Source: Paraburkholderia sejongensis
GTDB taxonomy: Bacteria > Pseudomonadota > Gammaproteobacteria > Burkholderiales > Burkholderiaceae
NCBI RefSeq assembly: GCF_020880815.1
Contig: NZ_JAJITD010000004.1
Coordinates: 186,001 to 250,000, forward strand
DNA length: 64,000 bases
Direction: 5' to 3'
The notes under the pieces were generated by a model. The model had not been told where the DNA came from and searched no databases. It saw nothing but the letters and a program-made list of their open reading frames with translations. A program made the translations under genes and the position numbers. This document shows positions 27,209-36,760 of this stretch, piece after piece. Numbering within the stretch: position 1 is the stretch's first letter; every line of letters begins with the position of its first letter.

Positions 27209-27640
27209 ATGAGCCGAATGCAAAGCGTCGTCGACGTCAACGTGCTGTTTCTGAATCCGCAGGGCGAGTGTCTGTTCCTCCAGCGCGCCAACACCGGCTT
27301 TCGTGACGGTCAGTACTCGCTGGTGGCGGGGCATCTCGAACCGGGCGAATCGGTGGAAGAATGCGCGATTCGCGAAGCGAAGGAAGAGGCCGGCGTGACG
27401 ATCGCGCCCGGCACACTGGAATTCAAACTCGTGATGCGGCGCGATTCCGACCAGAACCGCATCAGCTTCTTTTTCGCGTGCCATGCATGGGATGGCGTGC
27501 TCGCGAATAGGGAGCCGGATAAATGCTCGGGCTTCGTGTGGGCAAAGCCGGACAATCCGCCGGCGCCGGTGATCGACTATATCGCGGCCGCCCTCGCGCA
27601 GATTCGCGAGGGCGTGATGCTGGCCGATTTCAAGGGCTGA
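27209..27640 (+). CDS. NUDIX hydrolase
   Basis: A 143-aa enzyme for nucleoside-diphosphate-linked substrates. The complete Nudix box is present: GHLEPGESVEECAIREAKEEAG, matching G-x5-E-x7-REUxEExG (written as one 22-residue box it starts near residue 43). A following QNRISFFFACHAWDG resembles members acting on (d)NTPs or their oxidised forms. It is a single gene, closed by a weak terminator. Confidence 0.92.
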   Translation: MSRMQSVVDVNVLFLNPQGECLFLQRANTGFRDGQYSLVAGHLEPGESVEECAIREAKEEAGVTIAPGTLEFKLVMRRDSDQNRISFFFACHAWDGVLANREPDKCSGFVWAKPDNPPAPVIDYIAAALAQIREGVMLADFKG

Positions 27641-27642
27641 AC

Positions 27643-27668
27643 GCCGCGACCTTCACGCCGCGGCTTTT
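27643..27668 (+). terminator. Probable terminator after the NUDIX gene
   Basis: Six-base stem GCCGCG/CGCGGC with a 10-base loop followed by TTTT, starting 3 bases after the stop, in the 43-bp gap between convergent genes. Confidence 0.5.
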
Positions 27669-27683
27669 CACACGAAGCACCGC

Positions 27684-28676
27684 TCAACCGCCCTTCGTGC
27701 TGCCTTGCGCATTGGGCGCGAAGTGGCACTTCGGATCGTTCTTTCCCTGCTCGGAGCAGCAGGTCAGCAGATTTCTCACCGACTCCACGTTCGCCGCATT
27801 CCACTCATCCTTGCTGCGGTTGTTGTCGATCGGCATCCAGTGAGTGAGCGGATAGCTGCTCGCGAGCTTGTTGCTGCCTTTCGGCGGCGCCAGCATGCCG
27901 GCCGCGAGCGGCACATAAATACTGCAACTCTTTTCGTTGCCGATCCGATGGCAACCGATGCAGGTATTGCCCGGCGTGCTGATCGACAGCGTCGCCCACG
28001 ACTCGAACGCCTCGCCGAGATTGATGTACTTGCCCCACGGATCGGTCGGCACCTTGTTCCACACCTGGCCGATCCACGGGCTGTACATCACCGGGCTCGC
28101 GTCGTGGCACGACACGCATTTCTTCGTCGCGGTCGCGGCCGGCGCCCACCAGAAGGTCTCGGCGGACACGTGTCCGGGCGGCGGCGTCTTCTCGTTCGGC
28201 GGCGGGACGCGAGTCGCATTGAAGCCGGCCGCGCTGCCCGGGTGCTCGGCATGGAACCAGCAGGTTTTGCCGTTGCCGGTGTTGTGCAGCACGATGTCGA
28301 CTTCGTCGTAGAACGGACTTTCCTTCGAGCGAATCATCTTGCGGCGGCAGAACGCGGAAATCTCTGTTTCGCCGTGCGACAGGTTCAGGATCTTCGAGTA
28401 CGGCGTGCACGGTCCGGAGGTCGGCGCTTCGTAGGGCAGCAGCGCGGGCCGGTCGCACGTCATGTTCGCGAAGTAGCGCTCGGGCACGCGGTTGTTCACC
28501 GTGATCGGCACCGTCGTACCGGCGTTGCAGTCGAATGCCGGAATCTCGCCGATCTCGTCGACGCATTGCTGACCGTATTGCAGCAGCGTTTGCTCCGCCG
28601 TTGCGGCGGCGAAGATCGAGCGCGCCGCGCACATCAGCAGCAGTAGCAGTACGCGCAAACAGGTTGTCATCGTCAT
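27684..28676 (-). CDS. Exported diheme cytochrome c-like protein, third subunit of a molybdenum hydroxylase
   Basis: A 330-aa exported protein with a hydrophobic signal peptide ending near FAAATA. Two c-type heme motifs are present, CVSCH (187-191) and CIGCH (239-243), plus at least eight other cysteines, which suggests disulfides. Partners of exported aldehyde/nicotinate-type dehydrogenases are usually three-heme cytochromes of 400 aa or more; this one has two hemes and no recognisable homology to those, so it may be a different electron acceptor type. Its ATG overlaps the stop of the 2Fe-2S subunit (ATGA), which firmly places it in the same complex or pathway. Confidence 0.85.
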   Translation of the reverse strand: MTMTTCLRVLLLLLMCAARSIFAAATAEQTLLQYGQQCVDEIGEIPAFDCNAGTTVPITVNNRVPERYFANMTCDRPALLPYEAPTSGPCTPYSKILNLSHGETEISAFCRRKMIRSKESPFYDEVDIVLHNTGNGKTCWFHAEHPGSAAGFNATRVPPPNEKTPPPGHVSAETFWWAPAATATKKCVSCHDASPVMYSPWIGQVWNKVPTDPWGKYINLGEAFESWATLSISTPGNTCIGCHRIGNEKSCSIYVPLAAGMLAPPKGSNKLASSYPLTHWMPIDNNRSKDEWNAANVESVRNLLTCCSEQGKNDPKCHFAPNAQGSTKGG

Positions 28677-29191
28677 GCTCCGTTGCGGGTATAGGGCGCC
28701 GCGACCTTGCGGATCGCTTCGAGGTATTTCACATAGCCGGTGCAGCGGCACAGATTGCCGCCGATCCACGACTCGATCGTGTCGTCGAGTTGCGTCGCGT
28801 CGACCGGATGCGTGCGCAGATGGTCGAGCATCGCGGTCGCGGCCATCAGAAAGCCAGGCGCGCAGTAGCCGCACTGGAACGCGAACGATTCGAGAAAGCT
28901 CTGTTGCAGCGGCGACAGCTTGCCGTCCTGCATCAAGCCTTCGACCGTATAGACGTGCATCCCCTGGACCGCGCTGACCGGCGTCGAGCACGCGAGGGTT
29001 TTTTCCATCGGCGCATCGGGCAGGTTGCGGGTGCCGACCGTGCACGCGCGGCACACGCCGATTCCGCAACACAGCTTGGTGCCGGTCAGATCGCGCCGTT
29101 CGTGCAGGAAGTCGATCAGGTTCATGTCGGCGTCGTCCGCTGGTGCGTCGACGGCCTCTCCGTTGATGTACAGGCGAATCACGCTGCCCAT
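28673..29191 (-). CDS. 2Fe-2S subunit of a xanthine-oxidase-family dehydrogenase (IorA-like)
   Basis: A 172-aa protein with two iron-sulfur clusters that pass electrons from the Mo cofactor. The plant-type first cluster is in KLCCGIGVCRACTV with a distant Cys68 in LACS; the second lies in FQCGYCAPGFLMA and GNLCRCTGY. There is no signal peptide, so it probably rides through the Tat pathway with the large subunit. ATG 29191 lies inside the end of the large-subunit gene (13-bp overlap), with GGAGG upstream. Order large-small-cytochrome is seen in periplasmic aldehyde and isoquinoline-type oxidoreductases. Confidence 0.93.
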   Translation of the reverse strand: MGSVIRLYINGEAVDAPADDADMNLIDFLHERRDLTGTKLCCGIGVCRACTVGTRNLPDAPMEKTLACSTPVSAVQGMHVYTVEGLMQDGKLSPLQQSFLESFAFQCGYCAPGFLMAATAMLDHLRTHPVDATQLDDTIESWIGGNLCRCTGYVKYLEAIRKVAAPYTRNGA

Positions 29192-31923
29192 TGCAATGCC
29201 CTCCGAATCTGTTCCGGCGTAACCGGGGTTTCCCTGAAGCGTTGGCCCGTCGCCATCGCGAGGGCATTGAGCAGCGCCGGCGCGATCGGGCACATCACCG
29301 CCTCGGCGATGCCGCGCGCGTTGTGCGGATCGTCGGCGGGCGGCGACAGCGCGATCAGCGTTTGCCGTGGAATGTCGGGGAGCCGCGTGATCTGATAGCG
29401 GTCCAGATTCCAGCGGCCGTTGCCGGGGCCGTCGTTGCCGAGCGGACAGGTTTCGCTCAGTACGTTGCCGATGCCCATCGCGACCGCGCCCTCCGATTGC
29501 CCTTGCACGAGTTGCGGACACAACTGCCGCCCGACGCTCACCGACGACACGACGTGCTCGACCTTCACCCGCCCGTTCGACGGATCGACCGATAGCGCCA
29601 GCAACGCGGCCGACGGCGCATAGGTGGTGCGCTGGAACTTCGCGCCGTTGACCGTCGGCTGATGCAGCTCTCGTTGCAGCGGCGTCAGGCTGTCCGGATT
29701 CATGCCCACCGCGACGTAGTCGTATTCGATGTCGGCGGGGCCGGACTTGAACGGATAGGTGCCGGTCCAGAACGAGCCCGCGTAACTCGCATGCACGGCC
29801 GCGACGGTCGGCAGATTCAGGTTGCGCATCTGTTGCAGCAGATCGGCCCACGGCAGCGGTTTGCCATTCCCGTTCGCGACCAGCGCGCCGTCGACCCACT
29901 TCACGTCGGCGGCCTGCACGTTCTGATGCCACAGCGTCTGCGCGGCGGGCAGCACGCTTTCGAGCAGCAGCGCCTGGGCCGCGCCTTTTACTGCGTGGTA
30001 CTGATGAAATGCGCCGAGGCAAGCGCTCGACGATCCCGAGCCGTAGCGCACGTCGGTCGGTTTCTGCGGATTGCTGGTGGCGGTCAGGCCCAGCGCGTTG
30101 AACGGTTCGAACACGCTCATCGCGATCGTCCGCGCGTTCTGGCCGAGGTATTCGGATGGCGCGAGACCGAGCGTGGTCGCCGCGCCGTTGCCCATGTCGG
30201 TGTAGGTCGTGATCACGCGCAGGCTGCCGTCGGGCAGCACCTGCACCATCGCGTACATGCCGTCGCCGGAGGTGCCGAACGCTTCGTTGGCCATCGCGAG
30301 GCCGACGCCGTATTTGAGGCCCTGGGCCGCGCGCTGCGCGCGCGTCGCCTCGCGCTCCTGCCACAGCGGATGCTGTTCGAGCCCATCGAGCACGCTGTTC
30401 AATTGCAGATCGAACAGGATCGGCGCGCCGGTGATCGCGCGGCCGCGTCCGAGCGACGGCGCGCTGCCGAGCAGATTGACGCGGCGAATCTCGAACGGCG
30501 ACATGCGCAGTTCGGCGGCCGCTTCGTCGAGCAGCGTTTCGATCGCGATGAACGCCTGCGGACCGCCGAAGCCGCGCTGTGAGCCGCCGAATACTTCCGG
30601 CGTGTACAGCGACGCGGCGGTCGCATTCGCGCGCGGAATTTCATAGCAGCTCATCGCGCTCAGCGCCGCCAGTTGCGCGACGTACGGCGACAGGTTTTTC
30701 TTGCCGCCGCCGTTCATCGTGAAGTCGCAACTGAGCGCCTGGATCTTGCCTTGCCGGTCGAACCACAGCGCTTCGGTAAATTGCGTTTCGCAGCGCTTGA
30801 GACCGACCTGGAACTGCTCGTAGCGCGACTGCTGCCAGCGCAGCGGCCCTTGTGCGAACGGCGCGGCGAGCGCGAGATAGAGCGGGAAATACGAACGGTC
30901 GCGGCCGCCGAAGCCGCCGCCCGGATAGCACGCGACGATGTGCACGCCGTTGATCGTGACCTTGCTGTTCGCGAACAGCGCGGCAGCGCTGCCCGCGTCC
31001 TCGCCGGCCGATTGCGTGCCGAGCACGAGGCGCAGCTGGCCGGCGCTCGCGTCGTACCACGCGAGCCCGCTTTCCGGTTCCATGAATACCGGGTCCATCG
31101 CGGGCGTGATGAAACCCTGCGGATTCGACGCGCCGGCCCTGAACCATGTGCCCGCGTCGAGATTGCGCTGGATCGTCGCGTAGATATTTTCGCGGGCCTT
31201 CGCGAGCGCCGCCAGATACGCGGGCGTCGGCTTGCCATCGCTGCCGCTCTGGTAGTCCTTCACGTAGTTGAAGTTGGTGTCGTCGTCGCGCACGTAGGTC
31301 GTGGTCGGCGAATACGGGACCGGCTTCGGACGATCGCTTGCATTCACCGGTGCGCCGTAGCGGATCGTGCTGTTGTTGAATTCGAGCAGCTTGCGCGCGC
31401 GCCGGTACACGTCGAAGTTCGCGAAGATCAGCAGCGCGGCGGGCTGACCGAAGCAGTCCGCCGCGTGGCCTTTGCGCGCGAGCCAGTAGATGTCCTGATT
31501 CGCGATTGGATCGGTTTCGGGCGCGAGCGCGATCTGGCGCGCGAGCAGCGCATCGTTGTCGACGATCGCAATCGGCCGCAATTGCGGCGGCAGCATGCTC
31601 AGGTCGTAGCCGTCGTACACGCGATCGACGCGGTTGCAGCGCAGCGCATACAGCCAGTTTTCCTGCTTCGGCCAACCGGCGAAATCGCTCGCCTTGAAAT
31701 CGCGCGCATAGATCTTCTGGCCGGTCACCTTCGGAATGCCGTCGATGCGCCAGCGTGCCTTGCCCGGTTCGGGCGCCCACGGCGGCCCGTTGTCGGGCTC
31801 GGTTTGCATCGATGCCGAACTCAGCACCGCCGCCGGCAGATTGCTGATCGAAATCGCGACGAGCGTGCTGCTTCCCATCACTTTCAGGAAGGTACGGCGT
31901 GTAACGGGGATATCGAAAGCCAT
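29179..31923 (-). CDS. Molybdopterin-binding subunit of an exported aldehyde/isoquinoline-type dehydrogenase
   Basis: A 914-aa large subunit with a textbook Tat signal (TRRTFLKVMG, Arg9-Arg10), so the folded Mo enzyme is exported. Family motifs are the MoCo-binding GGGFGGRD, SQRGFGGPQAF and the C-terminal GIAEAVMCP with the catalytic Glu. The gene is first in a three-gene unit with a 2Fe-2S subunit and a diheme cytochrome. Close functional relatives oxidise aldehydes or N-heterocycles using water-derived oxygen. The N-terminal 30-280 region is long compared with IorB proteins. The substrate is unknown. Confidence 0.93.
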   Translation of the reverse strand: MAFDIPVTRRTFLKVMGSSTLVAISISNLPAAVLSSASMQTEPDNGPPWAPEPGKARWRIDGIPKVTGQKIYARDFKASDFAGWPKQENWLYALRCNRVDRVYDGYDLSMLPPQLRPIAIVDNDALLARQIALAPETDPIANQDIYWLARKGHAADCFGQPAALLIFANFDVYRRARKLLEFNNSTIRYGAPVNASDRPKPVPYSPTTTYVRDDDTNFNYVKDYQSGSDGKPTPAYLAALAKARENIYATIQRNLDAGTWFRAGASNPQGFITPAMDPVFMEPESGLAWYDASAGQLRLVLGTQSAGEDAGSAAALFANSKVTINGVHIVACYPGGGFGGRDRSYFPLYLALAAPFAQGPLRWQQSRYEQFQVGLKRCETQFTEALWFDRQGKIQALSCDFTMNGGGKKNLSPYVAQLAALSAMSCYEIPRANATAASLYTPEVFGGSQRGFGGPQAFIAIETLLDEAAAELRMSPFEIRRVNLLGSAPSLGRGRAITGAPILFDLQLNSVLDGLEQHPLWQEREATRAQRAAQGLKYGVGLAMANEAFGTSGDGMYAMVQVLPDGSLRVITTYTDMGNGAATTLGLAPSEYLGQNARTIAMSVFEPFNALGLTATSNPQKPTDVRYGSGSSSACLGAFHQYHAVKGAAQALLLESVLPAAQTLWHQNVQAADVKWVDGALVANGNGKPLPWADLLQQMRNLNLPTVAAVHASYAGSFWTGTYPFKSGPADIEYDYVAVGMNPDSLTPLQRELHQPTVNGAKFQRTTYAPSAALLALSVDPSNGRVKVEHVVSSVSVGRQLCPQLVQGQSEGAVAMGIGNVLSETCPLGNDGPGNGRWNLDRYQITRLPDIPRQTLIALSPPADDPHNARGIAEAVMCPIAPALLNALAMATGQRFRETPVTPEQIRRALQWAA

Positions 31924-32629
31924 GTGGGGCTCCGGGGATTAATTGTTATTTCGGTTTTTATGCAAAACGATTGAATATTTCGTGTTATTTGGCGCGCATG
32001 GCAAGGCGCGCGCTTCCGGTTTTCAGCACTCGCGGAATTAATGGTTCGAAGTGGTCCGCCGGGCGTGCAGACAAGCTGGTAACGCGCCGTCCCGGCACGC
32101 GAGAAGCCATAAAGTACGGGCGTTGCCGGCGACCCGGCCGGTCATCGCATTGGCTGCGAACGGTGCGTGGATGGCCCGGTTTGGATACCCCTGTCTCTGA
32201 TCATGTTGATTGCTCGCGTCGTCTTTCTTTATTGATTTTTGAATCGACTTTTCGGCAATGCTAGGCGGAATGGATTTTTATCGCAAGATAAGTGTGAAGA
32301 ATATCCGGATTGAATGATTAACGATGCTTTTTAGCGTCGCCACAAGCGCTTTTCGGCGCGCCGGGAATGTCTGCGAGGCCGCCGCAAACGAGCGGGTCGA
32401 AGCGGGTGCGCGCGGTATCTCGAAAAGGCCGGGCGTGCGCAAATCTGTCGCTCCGGCGAGATTTGCGTTATTGTGCTGCCACTTAAAAAGGCGGGCGCGG
32501 GCAGCCGGCCCGAGCCGCCGCAAATCGACTTGTCCGGGAACGGATGAATAGCGCGTGACCGCAGTATCGGGAACATCAGCAATGCCCAACCACCCGGTTG
32601 GCAAGGTAAGCAAAGAGGAGATGTGTCGT
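31924..32629. other. Long intergenic region ahead of the LivK-type gene
   Basis: No gene is supported in these 706 bases; open frames on either strand are short and unrelated to any family I know. It must hold the divergent promoters of the molybdenum hydroxylase operon and the binding-protein gene, but I see no convincing -35/-10 pair or repeat. Confidence 0.4.
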
Positions 32630-33775
32630 ATGTCGTTCAATTTTCACAAGCTGCTGCCGGTTAGCGCAGCAGTCGTTGCATTCGCAACTATCGCAGGCAC
32701 CGCGCACGCGGACCAGGTCGTCAAGATCGGTCACGTCGGCCCGCTGACGGGCGGCTCCGCCCACCTGGGCAAGGACAACGAAAACGGCGCGCGCCTCGCG
32801 ATCGAGGAAATCAACGCGAAGGGCCTGACGATCAACGGTCAGAAGGTCACGCTGGTGCTCGACGCGCAGGACGACGCGGGCGACCCGCGCCAGGCGACCC
32901 AGGTCGCGCAGAAGCTGGTCGACGACAAGGTCGTCGCGGTGGTCGGCCATCTGAACTCGGGCGCGTCGATTCCGGCTTCGAAGATCTATAGCGATGCTGG
33001 CATCGTGCAGATCTCGCCGTCGTCGACCAATCCGGCTTACACGCAGCAGGGCTTCAAGACGACGTACCGCGTCGTCGCGACCGATGCGCAGCAAGGTCCG
33101 GCACTCGCGACCTTCGCCGCGAAGAACCTGAACGTGAAGACGGTCGCGGTGGTCGACGATTCGACCGCGTACGGCCAGGGTCTCGCGAACGAATTCGAAA
33201 AGACCGCGAAGTCGCTCGGCCTGAAGGTCCTGTCGCACGACGCGACCAACGACAAGGCAGTCGACTTCCGCGCGATTCTCACCAAGATCAAGGGCGAGAA
33301 TCCGGATGCGATCATGTACGGCGGCATGGACGCGACCGGCGGCCCGTTCGCGAAGCAGGCGCGTCAGCTCGGCTTGCGCGCGAAGATGCTGTCGGGCGAC
33401 GGCGTCTGCACCGAAAGCCTCGCGGACCTCGCCGGCCCGGCGGCCGGCAACGTGGTGTGCTCGCAGGCCGGCATGGCGGTCGAGCGGATGGACGGCGGCG
33501 CGCAATTCGCGGCCAAGTACACGAAGCGCTTCGGTCACCCGATCGAATTCGACGCGCCGTTCACGTACGACGCGGTGTATATCGTCGTCGACGCGATGAA
33601 GCGCGCGAACTCGACCGAGCCGGCGAAGATTCTCGCGCAGGTTCCGGGCACCAACTTCAAGGGCGTGACCGGCCTGACCGCGTTCGACGCGAAGGGCGAC
33701 CTTCAGCACGGCGTGATCTCGCTGTACAACTACAAGGACGGCAAGAAGACGCTGGTCGACGTGGTGAAGATGTAA
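32630..33775 (+). CDS. Branched-chain amino acid-type ABC substrate-binding protein (LivK-like), orphan
   Basis: Periplasmic binding protein of 381 aa. The Sec signal ends in GTAHA before DQVVKIGHVGPLTGG, the standard start of the LivJ/LivK fold; VVGHLNSGASIPASKIYSDAGI and VAVVDDSTAYGQGLANEFEKT follow. I chose ATG 32630 because AGAGGAG (32614-32620) lies 9 nt ahead; ATG 32621 touches the ribosome site. No permease or ATPase genes adjoin, so it must work with a transporter encoded elsewhere. A strong terminator follows at 33811. Confidence 0.95.
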   Translation: MSFNFHKLLPVSAAVVAFATIAGTAHADQVVKIGHVGPLTGGSAHLGKDNENGARLAIEEINAKGLTINGQKVTLVLDAQDDAGDPRQATQVAQKLVDDKVVAVVGHLNSGASIPASKIYSDAGIVQISPSSTNPAYTQQGFKTTYRVVATDAQQGPALATFAAKNLNVKTVAVVDDSTAYGQGLANEFEKTAKSLGLKVLSHDATNDKAVDFRAILTKIKGENPDAIMYGGMDATGGPFAKQARQLGLRAKMLSGDGVCTESLADLAGPAAGNVVCSQAGMAVERMDGGAQFAAKYTKRFGHPIEFDAPFTYDAVYIVVDAMKRANSTEPAKILAQVPGTNFKGVTGLTAFDAKGDLQHGVISLYNYKDGKKTLVDVVKM

Positions 33776-33810
33776 GAAGCGGGTAGCTGCCAATCAGCGG
33801 TAAATAGCCA

Positions 33811-33845
33811 AAGGGCCGATGAAGCATGCTTCATCGGCCCTTTTT
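33811..33845 (+). terminator. Strong rho-independent terminator after the LivK-like gene
   Basis: Perfect 16-bp stem (AAGGGCCGATGAAGCA and its complement, almost no loop) followed by T5. Flanking A/T allows action in both directions, which suits the convergent AtoE-type gene. Confidence 0.9.
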
Positions 33846-33883
33846 GTATCCGGCATCGATGCGTGATGCGCGGATTTAAACCG

Positions 33884-35272
33884 TTACGGCACCAGCCACA
33901 ATGCGACCGCGTAAATCACCAGCGACACCGCGAACGTCACCGCGGTATAGCCCATCACGCGCTGGATGCGAATGCCCGCAATCGCGACGATCGGCACCGC
34001 CCAGAACGGCTGCAGCATGTTCGACACGTTCTCCGCCATCGCCACGCCCATCGCGGTACGCGGCACCGACGCATGCAGGCTCAGCGCGGCCGGCAGCACG
34101 AACGGACCCTGCACCGCCCAGTGACCGCCGGCGCTCGGCACCAGCAGCGTGATGATCAGCGAGCTCAGGAAGCTCCACAGCGGCAGCGTGACCGGCGACG
34201 CGATCGTCACGAACGCCTTTGCGATCATCGACGCCAGCCCGGTGCCTTTCATGATGCCCATGATCCCGCCGTACATCGGGTACTGCAGCAGCATCGAGCC
34301 GGTCTGACGCGCGGCGCGGCGGATCGAATTCGCGTACGCGATCGGCGTGCGTTGCAGCGCGAGGCCGATCATCAGGAAGATCAGGATCGTGTTGTTGATG
34401 TCCAGATCGAAGCCTTCCTTGCGCCACGTGATCGTCAGATAGCCGATGCCGAGTGCGAGCAGCAGCAGCGTGCCGAGCATCGACTGTTCGAGGCGTGAGG
34501 CCAGCGACGACGCATTGCTTGCGCGCGCATGCGGATCGTCGCTCGGTGCATCAGCGGCGGCTTCGGCGGTCTGGCGGAACGCAATCACGTTATCCGCTTT
34601 CGGATGCATCCTGATGAAGATCGCGGTCATCACGACGACCACCAGCACCGTCGGAATGAACACGAACGGCGCGAAAATCGTTTGGCTGAGCGGCACCACC
34701 TGACCGGTCGCTTTCTCGACCAGATTCAGCGCGTTGCCGTGCGACGCCTGCGACAGCGCAATCGAACTCGACAGCCCGCTATTGCAGATCGACCACGCCG
34801 AATAACTGCCGGCCACGAGCCACGCGAAATCGACGTCGACGCGCCGCGCGATTTCGCGCGACAGCAACGCGCCGACGATCAGCCCGAGCCCCCAGTTGAG
34901 CCACGCGGCGAGCGCGACGACCGGGAACACCAGCAGCGCGGCGCGCGCCGGCGTGTGTGCATGGGCGGCGAGCGCGCGCAGGCCGCGCTGCACGACCGGC
35001 GCTTCGGCGATCGCGTAGCCGGTCGCGAGAATCAGGATCATCTGCAGCGCAAAACCGAGGATCCCGAATGTTCCGGTGTACCAGGCATCGAGCAGCGTGG
35101 GCAGTGTGCCGCTCGGCGCGATCAGCATCGCCAGTACTGCGACGAAGAACGTCAGGCAGATCGACAGCACGAACGGGTCGGGCATGACCTGTTCGAAAAC
35201 ATAAACCAGCCCTTCGACGATACCGCGCGAGGCGGCAGGCCGGGCGGCATGGGGAGCGGTGTCTCGCTTCAT
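33884..35272 (-). CDS. Short-chain fatty acid transporter, AtoE family
   Basis: Inner-membrane protein of 462 aa with at least ten hydrophobic segments. The AtoE/TIGR00366-like opening GLVYVFEQVMPDPFVLSICLTF and the conserved loop SAWSICNSGLSSSIALSQASHGN are clear, along with VPSAGGHWAVQGPF and AMAENVSNMLQPFWAVPIVAI. Relatives take up short-chain fatty acids such as acetoacetate. No CoA-transferase gene adjoins, so the substrate is only a family-level guess. Confidence 0.9.
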   Translation of the reverse strand: MKRDTAPHAARPAASRGIVEGLVYVFEQVMPDPFVLSICLTFFVAVLAMLIAPSGTLPTLLDAWYTGTFGILGFALQMILILATGYAIAEAPVVQRGLRALAAHAHTPARAALLVFPVVALAAWLNWGLGLIVGALLSREIARRVDVDFAWLVAGSYSAWSICNSGLSSSIALSQASHGNALNLVEKATGQVVPLSQTIFAPFVFIPTVLVVVVMTAIFIRMHPKADNVIAFRQTAEAAADAPSDDPHARASNASSLASRLEQSMLGTLLLLALGIGYLTITWRKEGFDLDINNTILIFLMIGLALQRTPIAYANSIRRAARQTGSMLLQYPMYGGIMGIMKGTGLASMIAKAFVTIASPVTLPLWSFLSSLIITLLVPSAGGHWAVQGPFVLPAALSLHASVPRTAMGVAMAENVSNMLQPFWAVPIVAIAGIRIQRVMGYTAVTFAVSLVIYAVALWLVP

Positions 35273-35675
35273 GTGTATGACTCTGTGTGATACCGGCCAC
35301 TGGCAGGACGGAGCGGACAGGAACGGCGCGCCGGGCCGGTGTGGGGGAGCGGGCGCGTATCGTCGGCAAGTTTTTGTTGCCTTACCTGACCTCGATGACG
35401 GAAGGCAGTGCGGCGGGAATTCCAGGCCGGGAAGCCGGGTTTCGGCGCGACTGATGTCGAACGCGGCGAAGTGCCGTGCGAGACTTTCGTTTGCTTTTCG
35501 ATGTTCTTACAATGAACGGTGTTTCGGTAAGCGAACGCTACATTATTCGTCTTATGCGGATCGAATGTCAAGAAAGGTCCGGCGTGGCGGTCATGCGGTC
35601 CTTTCGTCCAGTTCGAAACAGCACGACAATGCGCTCGCGTATTCCACTTAATTTCTCCGAACGGGACTGAAGACT
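35273..35675. other. Divergent intergenic region between the AtoE-type and KynB-like genes
   Basis: Just over 400 bases with no supported gene, repeat or hairpin. It is AT-richer around 35480-35560 and probably holds two promoters, which I cannot place. Confidence 0.4.
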
Positions 35676-36497
35676 ATGACGACCGTCTATCGCGGCATGG
35701 ATCGACCGACGCTCGATGCCGCCTATAACAACACCCAGGCGATTCCGAACTTTCCGCAAGTGCTGAAGGATTTCCAGCAACGTAGCGCGCAGCTTTACGA
35801 GCGCGTGCCCGGCAAGCGCGATCTGCGCTACGGCGAGCGGGCGCGCGAGCGCTTCGACTGGCTGTCGTGCGGCGAGACCGATGCGCCGACGTTCATCTTC
35901 ATTCACGGCGGCTACTGGCAGAACTGCGTGAAGGAAGACTTCGCGTTCATCGCGGACGGTCCGCTCGCGCTCGGCTACAACGTCGTGCTGGCGGAGTACA
36001 CGCTGGCGCCGGAAGCGTCCATGACGCAGATCGTCGGGGAAATCACCGGGCTGCTCGATCATCTGCGACGCGATCCTGACGGCCTCGGCACCGCGGGGCG
36101 GCCAGTGTGCGTGAGCGGGCACTCGGCGGGCGGTCATCTGAGCGCGCTGCATCGCGCGCATCCGTCCGTCAGCCGAGCGCTGCCGATCAGCGCGCTGGTC
36201 GATCTCGAACCGATCAGCCTGTGCTGGCTGAACGACAAGCTGCAACTGAGCGAGCAGGAGATCGCCGCATACAGCCCGCTCCGTCATATCGGCAAGGGCG
36301 TGCCGACGCTGGTCGCGGTCGGCGGCGCGGAATTGCCGGAACTGGTGCGTCATTCGGACGACTACGCGGCTGCCTGCGAAGCGGCGGGCGAGCAGGTCGC
36401 GCTCGTGCACGTGCCGGGCTGCACGCATTTCTCGGTGCTCGACGATCTGGCGCGGCCGGACGGCGTGCTGCTGAGCGCGCTCGCGAAGCAGGGCTGA
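35676..36497 (+). CDS. Alpha/beta hydrolase related to arylformamidase (kynurenine formamidase type)
   Basis: A 273-aa cytosolic hydrolase. It has the HGGYW oxyanion-hole motif characteristic of carboxylesterase/arylformamidase relatives, the nucleophile elbow [10 protein letters not shown] and a late His in [12 protein letters not shown]. The N-terminus ([17 protein letters not shown]) matches the eukaryote-like kynurenine formamidase group. No kynureninase or tryptophan dioxygenase gene is near, so formylkynurenine is only a possibility; other formamides or esters are equally open. Confidence 0.88.
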   Translation: MTTVYRGMDRPTLDAAYNNTQAIPNFPQVLKDFQQRSAQLYERVPGKRDLRYGERARERFDWLSCGETDAPTFIFIHGGYWQNCVKEDFAFIADGPLALGYNVVLAEYTLAPEASMTQIVGEITGLLDHLRRDPDGLGTAGRPVCVSGHSAGGHLSALHRAHPSVSRALPISALVDLEPISLCWLNDKLQLSEQEIAAYSPLRHIGKGVPTLVAVGGAELPELVRHSDDYAAACEAAGEQVALVHVPGCTHFSVLDDLARPDGVLLSALAKQG

Positions 36498-36760
36498 GCG
36501 GCGTGAGCGGCGCGGCGGCGCGGGTCCATGCCGTCGCTGAATTAATAGCTTTTGCGACCTAATCACGCCGAAAAAATATATTGGACGTCTTACTGGCGTT
36601 CTTGCACTATTCGTTCCCAGCGCAAACTGCACGTACCATTGCGATCCCCACGCCCGCGAGCCAGCCGGGGGTAGCGCCGTCGCCTTGACCCGTACGGCGA
36701 CCCAACGGCAGGCCGGCGCAGGCGCTTACCAAAACCGATAAAGCAATTCTGAGGATACAG

